Part shown: one piece after another, positions 56,394-64,000 of the stretch | Numbering within the stretch: the stretch's first letter is position 1 | Layout of the letters: every line of letters begins with the position of its first letter | Notes under the pieces: model-generated | Database searches by the model: none | What the model saw: only the letters and a program-made list of their open reading frames with translations | Told to the model about the DNA's origin: nothing | Program-made: the position numbers and the translations under genes | NCBI RefSeq assembly: GCF_000186345.1 | Contig: NC_014962.1 | Coordinates: forward strand, 3,872,450-3,936,449 | Direction: 5' to 3' | Source: Isosphaera pallida ATCC 43644 | Lineage (GTDB): Bacteria; Planctomycetota; Planctomycetia; Isosphaerales; Isosphaeraceae | DNA: 64,000 bases

Positions 56394-58219
56394 AGGAGTT
56401 CGCCGCACTCTATCTTGAGTTGGATGCCACCACCCGCACGCTCGACAAGATCGCCGCGTTGAAGCGTTACCTTCAGAAGTCCGAGCCGGCCGACGCGGCC
56501 TGGGCGGTTTTCTTCCTAACAGGACGCACATTGCCTAAGGTGGTTGGTTCGGGTCGCCTGCGCCAGTGGGCTGCCCAGGAAGCCGGCATCGAGCCTTGGT
56601 TGTTTCAGGAGTGTTATGACGCCGTAGGCGACCTCGCTGAAACCATCGCCTTGATCCTGCCGCCACCAACCCAGCGCCGTGAGGAACCTCTACGCTGGTG
56701 GGTGGAGACCATGCTGGAGCCGTTACGCGACCGCGACGAGGAGGAGAAGTGTCGGGCGGTGATCGAAGCCTGGAGAAGTCTGGACGCCTCCGAGCGATTC
56801 GTCTGGAACAAGTTGCTTACCGGAGCCTTCCGGGTCGGCGTCGCGCGGCGATTGGTGGTCCGGGCTTTGGCCGAAACCCTCGCCATCGCTCCCGACGTGA
56901 TGGAACATCGCTTGATGGGTCCGTGGCGTCCCGAGCCGGAGTTCTTCACTCGCCTCACCCAAACCGAGGGCGAGGAGGCCCAGACCGCGGCCCGAGTCCG
57001 ACCTTATCCATTCTGTTTGGCCCATGCGTTAGAAACGGCCTCGGCGTTGTTGGCTTCGCCTTTGGGACGGAACGACCCCGTTGGGCTCATCCAAGCGGCG
57101 CTTGGTCCAGTCGACCAATGGGTGGCGGAATGGAAGTGGGACGGGATTCGCGGCCAGTGGATCAAGCGGCAGGGAGTCCACGCGCTTTGGACACGCGGCG
57201 AGGAGTTGGTCACCGACCGCTATCCCGAACTCGCGGCGATTGCCGATCGCCTGCCCGACGGTTTGGTGCTGGACGGTGAACTGCTTCCCTGGCGGGACAA
57301 TCGACCCCTTGCCTTCGGCGTGCTTCAAACGCGAATCGGCCGTAAGCATGTCACCAAGTCGGTTCTGAAGACCGCGCCGGTGATCTTTCTGGCGTTCGAC
57401 CTGTTAGAGTGGGATGGCGAGGACTGGCGGGAACGTCCTTTGGAACAACGTCGCGCGCGGTTGGCTGAGGTGGTCGCGCGAGTTGATCGTGCCGAGCTGT
57501 TGAGGCTCTCGCCTCAAGTGGAGGCGTCCAGTTGGGAGGAGTTGGCCCTCCGACGGGCCGAGGCCCGCCAACATGGTGCCGAGGGGCTGATGCTCAAGCG
57601 TCGGGGTTCGCCTTATCGGGTAGGACGGGTCAAAGGGGATTGGTGGAAGTGGAAGGTGGATCCACTCACGATTGACGCGGTTTTGGTGGCGGCCCAACGC
57701 GGCAGCGGCAAGCGGGCCAGTCTCTACTCCGACCAAACCTTCGCTGTGTGGGACGACCAGGGCCGGCTGGTCCCAATCGCCAAAGCGTATTCCGGTCTCG
57801 ATGATCACGAACTTAAAGAGGTGGACGCTTGGATTCGCGCGCACGCGCGCGAGTCGTTCGGACCGGTGCGCTCGGTTGAACCAGTCTTGGTGTTCGAGTT
57901 GGGGTTTGAGGGGTTGCAGCGCTCCAGCCGGCACAAGTCGGGCGTAGCGACCCGATTCCCCCGCATCCTTCGCTGGCGTAGGGACAAACGGCCCGAACAG
58001 GCCGACAACCTGGCGACACTCCTTGCGCTGTTGCCACCAGAACCCGCGTCACCAACCAAAGCCGGGCCGGTTTCCCAAACCCGGGCCCGGGTCGAGAACC
58101 AGCCCCGTCCCGCTCTCGCACGGTCCCGGTCCCGAATCGCGCCTCCGGTGGTTCGTCCCCTGTTCAACCTTGACGACCCCGAGCAAGTCGAGGGAACGGA
58201 ACCACCCCGCTCGTCGTGA
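56390..58219 (+). CDS. lig: ATP-dependent DNA ligase
   Basis: The 609-residue ligase has an N-terminal DNA-binding domain (residues about 1-215), then the adenylation motif EWKWDGIRGQ with nucleophile Lys249. DGLVLDGELLPW (motif III), FLAFDLLEWDGEDWRERPLE, AEGLMLKRRGSPYRVGRV (motif IV) and DWWKWKVDPLTID (motif V) follow. The oligonucleotide-binding C-terminal domain comes after. A Pro/Arg/Ser-rich tail of about 50 residues is probably disordered. This type (LigB/LigC, cisplatin-type) normally sits with the MBL exonuclease and a Lhr-like DEXH helicase; the helicase is absent here. Main chromosomal joining is probably left to an NAD-dependent LigA elsewhere. Confidence 0.93.
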   Translation: MKEFAALYLELDATTRTLDKIAALKRYLQKSEPADAAWAVFFLTGRTLPKVVGSGRLRQWAAQEAGIEPWLFQECYDAVGDLAETIALILPPPTQRREEPLRWWVETMLEPLRDRDEEEKCRAVIEAWRSLDASERFVWNKLLTGAFRVGVARRLVVRALAETLAIAPDVMEHRLMGPWRPEPEFFTRLTQTEGEEAQTAARVRPYPFCLAHALETASALLASPLGRNDPVGLIQAALGPVDQWVAEWKWDGIRGQWIKRQGVHALWTRGEELVTDRYPELAAIADRLPDGLVLDGELLPWRDNRPLAFGVLQTRIGRKHVTKSVLKTAPVIFLAFDLLEWDGEDWRERPLEQRRARLAEVVARVDRAELLRLSPQVEASSWEELALRRAEARQHGAEGLMLKRRGSPYRVGRVKGDWWKWKVDPLTIDAVLVAAQRGSGKRASLYSDQTFAVWDDQGRLVPIAKAYSGLDDHELKEVDAWIRAHARESFGPVRSVEPVLVFELGFEGLQRSSRHKSGVATRFPRILRWRRDKRPEQADNLATLLALLPPEPASPTKAGPVSQTRARVENQPRPALARSRSRIAPPVVRPLFNLDDPEQVEGTEPPRSS

Positions 58220-58222
58220 TGT

Positions 58223-58339
58223 TCACATGGTATGGGCCCGGTTGTTCCAGAAGTAAATGACCACGCAGGCCCCGACGAACAACAACAAATAGTTGATGCC
58301 GTCGTTGAGAATCAGTGGGAGAACCTCTTCAATGGACAT
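58223..58339 (-). CDS. Small single-pass membrane protein (38 residues)
   Basis: The 38-residue product starts MSIEEVLPLILNDGINY and has one clear membrane helix (YLLLFVGACVVIYFW), then a short polar tail. AAGGAG lies eight bases before ATG 58339, which supports translation. A longer frame to 58477 lacks this. Small hydrophobic proteins of this kind often bind larger membrane complexes. I do not recognise a family. It converges on the ligase with three bases between stops. Confidence 0.6.
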   Translation of the reverse strand: MSIEEVLPLILNDGINYLLLFVGACVVIYFWNNRAHTM

Positions 58340-58562
58340 CGCAGTGTCTCCTTGATGGTCCCGGAACCTTCGGTTGGAGGCAGGCGGGAGCGTGTCCGCG
58401 TGACTCGACCCATGCCTGCCGAGCCAAACCAGAACGAGATAGTTGGAACCCAATGCTAGGAACGGACGCCGAACCATTCCAACCAGAGATGGAAATGGTG
58501 AGGAGGGAAGGGCCTTAGATCAAAACGAGTTTTTCTTCTCAAACGTGGCCGACCAGGCGCGA

Positions 58563-58946
58563 TCACGCAGACTCAGGATCGCGGTGTGCCAACTCCAGCT
58601 GGAAGGCAGGCATACAGATCGCCACGTATTCCGCTCCCTCGGGATGAGGGGTGGAATAGCGAACCCACTCGCCAGGTTCCACCACGATCGCCTGTCCAGC
58701 GGCCACCTCGACCACCTCAGTTTCGGTTTCAACTCGCAGCCCACCGCGCAGAACCAGGGTGATCTCTCGAAACTCGGGACGTTGGCCCGGTTCGATCCAC
58801 CCGTGAGGACTTTTCATGTGGGCGAGACTCAGGGTCTCATCACCCGAATTGACACGACCGATGTATTCTTCGATCCGCTTGGGCGGCATTCCAGCAGCTT
58901 CCACCCGAGAAGGTTGGCGAATAAGGCGAGGCATCGCAGCGTTCAT
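58563..58946 (-). CDS. Cupin-domain protein
   Basis: The 127-residue protein is a single cupin barrel: SLAHMKSPHGWIEPGQRPEFREITLVLRG holds the first metal-binding motif region (split: SLAHMKSPHGW, PEFREITLVL), and VEPGEWVRYSTPHPEGAEYV the second. The His-x-His pair of motif 1 is not intact, so a catalytic metal is uncertain. It may bind a small molecule and act as a sensor. The start may be ATG 58946 or 58934. It is downstream of nadA on the same strand, separated by 292 bases with repeated GTGGAAT elements. Confidence 0.75.
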   Translation of the reverse strand: MNAAMPRLIRQPSRVEAAGMPPKRIEEYIGRVNSGDETLSLAHMKSPHGWIEPGQRPEFREITLVLRGGLRVETETEVVEVAAGQAIVVEPGEWVRYSTPHPEGAEYVAICMPAFQLELAHRDPESA

Positions 58947-59128
58947 CCTTGTCGGTGCGGATGGTGGAGGCGAAACCCAGGCCGAATCAGCGACACCCGC
59001 GTGACGCTCCAACCTCAAATCCCAGAGGACGCGCTAGACGCAAGACGGATCGGGCGGGAGAACGGAGGGTTGATCCGCGTTCCCCTTCCACCGTCTCTTA
59101 TGGCGTCAATCGCCCTCCAAGTGAAATG

Positions 59129-59189
59129 GTGGAATCCCAAACCATCAAAATTTCGTGGAATCCCACCACATTCCCGTGGAATGGTCCCA
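59129..59189. repeat. Three GTGGAAT-type direct repeats upstream of the cupin gene
   Basis: GTGGAATCCCA at 59129-59139 and 59155-59165, and GTGGAATGGTCCCA at 59176-59189, are spaced 26 and 21 bases apart. They lie between nadA and the cupin gene. They could be operator iterons for the cupin gene or part of a leader. Function is inferred from position. Confidence 0.5.
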
Positions 59190-59238
59190 TCGTTGTGTCA
59201 AACGGGACAGCTTCGATGGAAAACGGCACCGTGGCGGT

Positions 59239-60219
59239 TCATCGCAACAAGCTGCGTTCGACGACTTCGCGGGCTTTCTCGAAGAGGGGATTCCAGGCGA
59301 TTTCCGGTTGGCCATCGCGGAGGCAGTCGCGCACTTTGGCCAGGGTATTTCGAGCCATGTGCGGGCAGAGGTTGCACGCGCAGGTGATCCCAGGGACCGG
59401 ATGGTAACGGTGGTGGGGGTGGGTTTGTTGCAGTTGCCAAAGCATGTTCGCCTCGGTCGCCACCATCACGTCGCGGGGTTCGGGGCCCAGCTCGCGGACG
59501 AAGCGCAACATCGCTTCAGTTCCACCGACGAAGTCGGCGTGTTCTCGAATGTTGGCGGGGCACTCCGGATGCGCGATCACGAGTCCCTGAGGCAGTTTCT
59601 TCTTGAGGCGGAGCAGGTCACGGACGCTGAAGACTTCATGGACCATGCACGACCCGTCCCAAAGGATCATGTCGCGTCCAGTGACTTCCTCGAGGTAGCT
59701 GCCCAGGTGACGATCGGGAACAAACAGGATTTCATGGTCAGGCGGGACGCGGCGAATGATCTCAACGGCGTTGCCCGAGGTGACGATCCAGTCGGACAGA
59801 GCTTTGACCGCGGCGCTGCTGTTGATGTAGGTGACGGTTTGGAACCGTACTCCGGAGGCTCTCAGCGATTCCTGATAGGCGGCCAACTTGTCGGCTGGGC
59901 AACTGTCGGCCAGACTGCAACCGGCCAGGAGGTCTGGCAGTAGCACCCGCTTGTCGGGGTTGAGCATCTTGGCTGTTTCGGCCATGAAGTGAACCCCGCA
60001 GAATACGATGGTGCCGGTCGAGACGCGGCTGGCCGCCCGCGCCAAACTCAAACTATCCCCGGTGAAGTCGGCCAGTTCCTGGATCGTGCCGTCCTGGTAG
60101 TAGTGAGCGAGAATTGTGGCATCCTCGCGAGCCTTGAGCGCAAGAATTTCCTCCTCGAGCGCTTCCTGGGCGTCGAGTGGAATCACATGCAAACGAGATG
60201 ACGTGACGGCCGACGACAT
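59239..60219 (-). CDS. nadA: Quinolinate synthase
   Basis: The 326-residue enzyme condenses iminoaspartate with dihydroxyacetone phosphate to quinolinate, an early NAD step. It uses a 4Fe-4S cluster held by three cysteines, seen in [18 protein letters not shown] and [30 protein letters not shown] is the N-terminal signature. [20 protein letters not shown] and [11 protein letters not shown] are also conserved. AAAGGAG lies before ATG 60219. No nadB or nadC is adjacent. nadD is 32 kb upstream on the other strand. Confidence 0.96.
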   Translation of the reverse strand: MSSAVTSSRLHVIPLDAQEALEEEILALKAREDATILAHYYQDGTIQELADFTGDSLSLARAASRVSTGTIVFCGVHFMAETAKMLNPDKRVLLPDLLAGCSLADSCPADKLAAYQESLRASGVRFQTVTYINSSAAVKALSDWIVTSGNAVEIIRRVPPDHEILFVPDRHLGSYLEEVTGRDMILWDGSCMVHEVFSVRDLLRLKKKLPQGLVIAHPECPANIREHADFVGGTEAMLRFVRELGPEPRDVMVATEANMLWQLQQTHPHHRYHPVPGITCACNLCPHMARNTLAKVRDCLRDGQPEIAWNPLFEKAREVVERSLLR

Positions 60220-60589
60220 GGCCGATGCTCCTTTGTTTTTCGTGTGGCGTAAGGGCAACCCACATCCGGCGATTTTCGACGACGGCCTTGCGTCGTTGGT
60301 TCCCATGGGAGGATCGCGATCGCATCTGATCCGGGGGGGAGGGAACCGAAGCGAGGCGTGGCAAGCGACGAGACTTGAACCGAACCAGGACGACCCCGTG
60401 CGTGACGTTGGACGGGACGAGGTCGGTGGGAGTCGGCTTATTCTAGGTCAAGGAATCGTGAAGTCCAGAGGAGGGGCCGCCCATCACACGCCGACGATTC
60501 ACCAAGATCAACCCGGACTCCACCAAGCGCGCGGAGGCGGCCTTGAATCGAACCCACAGCCGGCCAACGCCAACCGGTTCCACGACGCC
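60220..60589. promoter_or_regulatory. Upstream region of nadA
   Basis: This 370-base gap lies between two minus-strand genes and should hold the nadA promoter and the end of the PIN/TRAM transcript. I see no gene, operator or terminator that I can support. Confidence 0.3.
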
Positions 60590-61636
60590 TCATTTCGACG
60601 CGGACGACTGGGGCGCGGAGGGCGTAGGGGCCGCTTCGATTCGACCAAAGATCATTCGTCCAGCGCTAGTTTGAAGCACGCTGGTCACCAGCAGCCGGAT
60701 GGTCTCGTTGAGCCGATTGGCCCCTTGTTCAACCACCACCATCGTGCCGTCGTCCAAGTAGCCGACCCCCTGCCCTGGTTCCTCGCCCCGCTTGATGATC
60801 TTGACCGAGAGATGTTCGCCCGGAAGCACCACGGGTTTGAGCGCGTTGGCCAAGTCGTTGAGGTTGATGACCTCGACGCCTTGAAGTTTAGCGATCTTGT
60901 TCAGGTTGTAGTCGTTGGTGACAACCTTGCCGCCCAAATGCTTGGCCAAAATCACTAAGCGTTGATCGACTTCGCGTACCCCGGACAACGCAGGCAATTC
61001 CCCCTCGTGAATCGTCACCTCCACCCAGGGCATCTTCTGAATCTTGCTGAGGATGTCCAGACCACGCCGGCCCCGGTTGCGCCTCAGCTTCTCTGAGGAA
61101 TCGGCGATGCCCTGCAACTCTTGAAGAACGAACCGCGGTATCACCAGGGGCTGGTCCAAAATCCGCGTCTCGGCCACGTCGGCGATCCGTCCATCGATAA
61201 TCACCGAAGTGTCCAGCACCAAAGGACGCGACCCCTTAACTTCGCGTGAGAATTCAACATATGGAATAATGAATCGAAAATCATCTTTGGTCTGGAGCAG
61301 GATGCTGACGCAGGAGTAGCAGACCAACGCGGTGAGCAAGGCGAGGATCGATTCTTTGATGGGCGGGTGGAGGTTGAAGGAGGTCAAGAGGGGGTCGATG
61401 GCCGATTCCAACAGGCTGCCGAGGGCCAGACCGACGAGGACGCCGAAGAAAATGGCCGAGACGGTCTGAACCCGTTTGCGAGGAATCAACCAATCGACCA
61501 ACACCACCGACACAGCCAAGACGAGAACCAAAACGAAAACCCACCACGGGGAGGTCACGTCGGCGTTTTGCGCCAGCCGCGCGCCCAAACCACCAACGAT
61601 CAGGATGAAAAGGGCGCGAATGACAACCAACAACAT
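60590..61636 (-). CDS. Membrane PIN/TRAM-domain protein (YacL-like)
   Basis: The 348-residue protein has four membrane helices in the first 135 residues (LLVVIRALFILIVGGLGARL, WWVFVLVLVLAVSVVLVDWL, VSAIFFGVLVGLALGSLL, ILALLTALVCYSCVSILL). A PIN nuclease domain begins LVLDTSVIIDGRIADVAE with the metal-binding Asp, and later GGKVVTNDYNLNKIAKLQG. A TRAM RNA-binding domain follows (GEHLSVKIIKRGEEPGQGVGYLDDGT). This matches the YacL family, thought to be a membrane-tethered RNase. ATG 61636 starts just before the first helix; a frame to 61792 is not supported. Confidence 0.9.
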   Translation of the reverse strand: MLLVVIRALFILIVGGLGARLAQNADVTSPWWVFVLVLVLAVSVVLVDWLIPRKRVQTVSAIFFGVLVGLALGSLLESAIDPLLTSFNLHPPIKESILALLTALVCYSCVSILLQTKDDFRFIIPYVEFSREVKGSRPLVLDTSVIIDGRIADVAETRILDQPLVIPRFVLQELQGIADSSEKLRRNRGRRGLDILSKIQKMPWVEVTIHEGELPALSGVREVDQRLVILAKHLGGKVVTNDYNLNKIAKLQGVEVINLNDLANALKPVVLPGEHLSVKIIKRGEEPGQGVGYLDDGTMVVVEQGANRLNETIRLLVTSVLQTSAGRMIFGRIEAAPTPSAPQSSASK

Positions 61637-61748
61637 TGTGGCGAAACTCGCTTGGATTGGTAGGAAAGAAAAGGAAGGGGAGAACGAACCGACCCAAAAC
61701 GTTAGGTCACATGGGTCGCAGTTCGGTGGAAGGCGTCCCTTCGACCCA

Positions 61749-62339
61749 TCATTTTTGGGGAGGGGAGGGCGGGGATTCGGGAGGAACGCCATCTTCGGCG
61801 GCCTGAACCGTTCGTCTCGGTCCGAGCGCCTCGATGAGGCGATCGTAGAACGACTCCAAACTTTCCACGATCACCTTGGCTCCGGCTAACACCGGCATGA
61901 AGTTGGTGTCGCCGTCCCAGCGGGGAACCACATGCCAGTGAAGGTGGCCGGGCAACCCCGCCCCTGCCGCCTTGCCGAGGTTGAGGCCAATGTTGAAGCC
62001 CTGGGGGCGGAGCATTTCCCGGAGGATCCCCACCATGATCTTCAAGGTTTCCAAAGGTTGATAGAGGTCCTCACCGTCCAGTTCCGTTAAATCGCCTTGA
62101 TGACGGATCGGCGCGATGAGCAGGTGACCATTGTTGTAAGGGTAGCGATTGAGCCACACCATCGAGTGTGACCGCCGCCAGACCAGACCATTGACGCGGT
62201 CGCGGCCGGGATCCTCGGCCAGTCCTCGGCAAAGGAAACAATCGGGGTGTGCAATAGAACGACGAGTGGGTTCGGGAGCCGGTGGACGATCCTCGCCCAG
62301 AATGTAGCTCACGCGCCAGGGGGCCCAAAGTTGATCCAT
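61749..62339 (-). CDS. HIT-family nucleotide hydrolase/transferase
   Basis: The 196-residue protein has the HIT catalytic motif HLHWHVVPRW. NNGHLLIAPIRHQGDLTELD, an upstream HPDCFLCRG zinc pair, and LWAPWRVSYI place it in the AP4A phosphorylase-like branch of HIT proteins. It probably cleaves dinucleoside polyphosphates in the cytoplasm. The tail is Pro-rich. It is upstream of the PIN/TRAM gene on the same strand, 112 bases away. No ribosome binding site stands out. Confidence 0.92.
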   Translation of the reverse strand: MDQLWAPWRVSYILGEDRPPAPEPTRRSIAHPDCFLCRGLAEDPGRDRVNGLVWRRSHSMVWLNRYPYNNGHLLIAPIRHQGDLTELDGEDLYQPLETLKIMVGILREMLRPQGFNIGLNLGKAAGAGLPGHLHWHVVPRWDGDTNFMPVLAGAKVIVESLESFYDRLIEALGPRRTVQAAEDGVPPESPPSPPQK

Positions 62340-62547
62340 GAATGAGTTCGAGTTCGGCGGAGAATCGTCGGTGGGGGTAGGGAACGGCTCGAGACAGCGT
62401 GTGAGATCGAGACGAACAAGGCGACATCCCCTTCTGGTTTGGTAAGCGAGGTTGGTTCGAATCGAATCACGCGGTCATGATCGCATTCTAACCGAATTTC
62501 GTCGGCAAGGGCAAAGGGAACCGACCGATGATCCAATTTCAGTGGGA

Positions 62548-63507
62548 TCAACCATCTCGACCACGCCAAAACGGTGACAGTCGCCCCCAGACTCGGCCTT
62601 GGATGTGGTGACGGTGGACCAACCAGAGTTGGGGAGCCCGCACGAGGCGGTGACCGCCCGCAACCTGGAACTTGGCCGCGGAAGCAACGGAAGTAGCCAG
62701 GTCGTCGTTCTCGTCACCGGTGGAAGCATTTCGTCGAAGACGCTCGGAAGTCGTTGGGAAACGCATCACCAGCACCGCCCAATGATCGGGGGGCACCACG
62801 AATTCCCAACGATCGGTCAAATCGTTGGGCAGCTTGAACCAACTCGACCGGCCGTCTACCCGAAGGGCGACGACGTCCCAGGTGACCCGCTGACCTGGTC
62901 CCGCAATCAAACGACCCACCTCGCCCTCGCTGGTTCCCAGTCCGCGAAACCGTCGAGCCTTCCAAACCCGCCCATCCCCAGTCGGCTCGAACCCTCCCAG
63001 CAAGGCCGCGATCCCTTGGACGGGCGGGACGCGGTCGGCCCGCCATAAGGGAGTTGCAACCCAAAGCCATTCACCGGACGCGAGCGCTTCGGGGTCGAAT
63101 CGCCTCGTGTCCACCGCGTAACGTCGTCCGTCGTCGGTTCGAACCGGATGAAAGACGGTCCAGGCGACACGCAAGGCCGGAATGTAGATCGCGCCGCCCA
63201 ACACCACGCCAGACCAAACGACCGCCACCCTCCAGTTCCAGTGTGGAAATCCGCGTCGTCGAGCCACCTTGGCCACCGAAACGACATGGAGGAGGTAGGC
63301 ATAAGCCACCATCATCCCACCCCAGACGGCCCCCCAGCCCAGGATCGCTCCCACCAACGCTGAGGTCCACGAGACGGCCACTCCAACCGCCTCACCGCGC
63401 TGTCCCCTGCGCCATGCGGCCCATCCCGGCACCGGGTAGGTCCACAGAGGCGATCCCGCTGCCGCCTGGTTCTCCTCCCCACGTGTCCCCCCCGATCGCT
63501 CCGCCAT
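62548..63507 (-). CDS. Membrane protein with a degenerate signal peptidase I-like domain
   Basis: The 319-residue protein has two or three N-terminal membrane helices (AVSWTSALVGAILGWGAVWG, VAVVWSGVVLGGAIYIPAL). The rest resembles the S26 signal peptidase fold: GRLIAGPGQRVTWDVVALRVDG matches the usual K-R-V-I-x-x-P-G-D region in position but has Gly where the catalytic Lys should be (seen in EVGRLIAGPGQRV). FVVPPDHWAVL matches VPxGHYFVLGD. No SGSM-type serine is visible. It may have lost protease activity. GGAGAGG before ATG 63507 supports this start over 63558. Confidence 0.55.
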   Translation of the reverse strand: MAERSGGTRGEENQAAAGSPLWTYPVPGWAAWRRGQRGEAVGVAVSWTSALVGAILGWGAVWGGMMVAYAYLLHVVSVAKVARRRGFPHWNWRVAVVWSGVVLGGAIYIPALRVAWTVFHPVRTDDGRRYAVDTRRFDPEALASGEWLWVATPLWRADRVPPVQGIAALLGGFEPTGDGRVWKARRFRGLGTSEGEVGRLIAGPGQRVTWDVVALRVDGRSSWFKLPNDLTDRWEFVVPPDHWAVLVMRFPTTSERLRRNASTGDENDDLATSVASAAKFQVAGGHRLVRAPQLWLVHRHHIQGRVWGRLSPFWRGRDG

Positions 63508-64000
63508 CACGTCGCCTCTCCAATGAGAGAGATCGCCATTCTCAAATCCAATCCCCATTGCAATCGAAACGGAACCCGCCCCTCAACTCAAATCGAATGG
63601 ACTACCTCCAAACACCTCGACTCGGACCGTCGCTCCATCAAGGTTCCGGCGGCCCCCCAACCACGTCCAACCATCGACTGGTCTTGCCGATTGACCCGCT
63701 CCGACTGTAATATGAGGACGTTCTATCCACGATCCCCCCGCCTTGACCGACCCAAGAATTGGGTAGTTTAACGCCTTTGCGAAACCTTCCCTCCATCTTC
63801 ACGCGGTCTGCACCGTCTTGGCGGACAATAGGGTGGGAAACGACACCGAAGGCCCTCCGATTCGATGTCGCCCGCTCCGTCCTGTGGATTTGATGGTTTT
63901 CGGTGGCCTTCGTTCGGCACGACGGCGCGAAAGCCTCAAGGACTTTCGCTTATCTTTCAACCGCGCCCCATGAAGGCGGAGGTTCCGAGTCGATGACGCC
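63508..64000. other. Intergenic region at the right end
   Basis: No gene is supported within the window. At the very end GGCGGAGG (63976-63983) precedes ATG at 63993, so a plus-strand gene may begin there and continue past the window. A short eight-codon frame (63970-63996) ends in a TGA overlapping that ATG, which is probably coincidence. A small CCCAA/TTGGG inverted repeat lies near 63748-63762. Confidence 0.3.

Noticed and set aside
62380-62480. tRNA-like GGTTCGAATC segment near 62453
   Set aside because: It resembles a T-loop, but no matching acceptor, D-arm or anticodon stem could be formed on either side.

Overview
The window is GC-rich chromosomal DNA from a bacterium that looks like a planctomycete, most likely of the Isosphaeraceae (Isosphaera-like). 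This assignment is an inference from protein families and was not tested by any search. The markers are a DUF1501 protein, a PVC-type secreted haem c protein with one CAVCH site, a large receptor-like Ser/Thr kinase with a membrane segment and TPRs, a surface protein whose N-terminus carries the LEPRWNP signature, and a high share of secreted proteins of unknown function. No rRNA, tRNA, insertion sequence, prophage, CRISPR array or replication origin is visible.

Layout. 0.4-5.3 kb: secreted haem protein, an adenine DNA methyltransferase broken at a run of eight G, a coiled-coil protein and an EEP-family hydrolase. 5.6-10.5 kb: a CAP/Calx-beta surface protein facing, across a strong hairpin terminator, a secreted Met/Gly-repeat protein and a membrane-anchored coiled-coil protein. 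10.7-14.1 kb: gcvT-gcvH-gcvPA of the glycine cleavage system (gcvPB is absent here). 14.2-24.3 kb: an ABC-2-like permease, a tandem cyanophycinase-like protein coupled to an AT-richer FkbM methyltransferase, serS, an M20 peptidase, a PfkB-like kinase and an unknown membrane-anchored protein. 24.5-34.2 kb: priA, nadD, ogt, sdaA, a CoA-disulfide reductase/rhodanese fusion and a Na/Ca exchanger. 34.9-38.4 kb: a 1157-residue membrane/spermidine-synthase fusion. 38.8-44.7 kb: a TolB-like propeller, DUF1501, metG, a tyrosine phosphatase and an unknown small protein. 45-50 kb: a translationally coupled run encoding an exported isoaspartyl methyltransferase, a 994-residue secreted protein and a nucleotide-sugar epimerase. 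50.3-54.9 kb: kinase-TPR protein and TPR protein. 55.2-58.2 kb: ligase-associated exonuclease plus ATP-dependent DNA ligase. 58.2-63.5 kb: a 38-residue membrane protein, cupin, nadA, PIN/TRAM, HIT and a degenerate signal-peptidase-like membrane protein.

How genes work together. Clear functional groups are the glycine cleavage genes, the exonuclease-ligase DNA-repair pair joined by an ATGA overlap, and two steps of NAD synthesis (nadA, nadD) at separate sites. Three other runs show ATGA or longer overlaps that imply co-translation: PIMT to 994-aa protein to epimerase; cyanophycinase-like to FkbM; DUF1501 to TolB-like. I found no single obviously new defence or biosynthetic system. The most unusual items are the methyltransferase with its G8 tract, the duplicated membrane/spermidine-synthase fusion with a large insertion, the secreted PIMT operon, the tandem cyanophycinase-like protein and the signal-peptidase fold lacking its catalytic residues.
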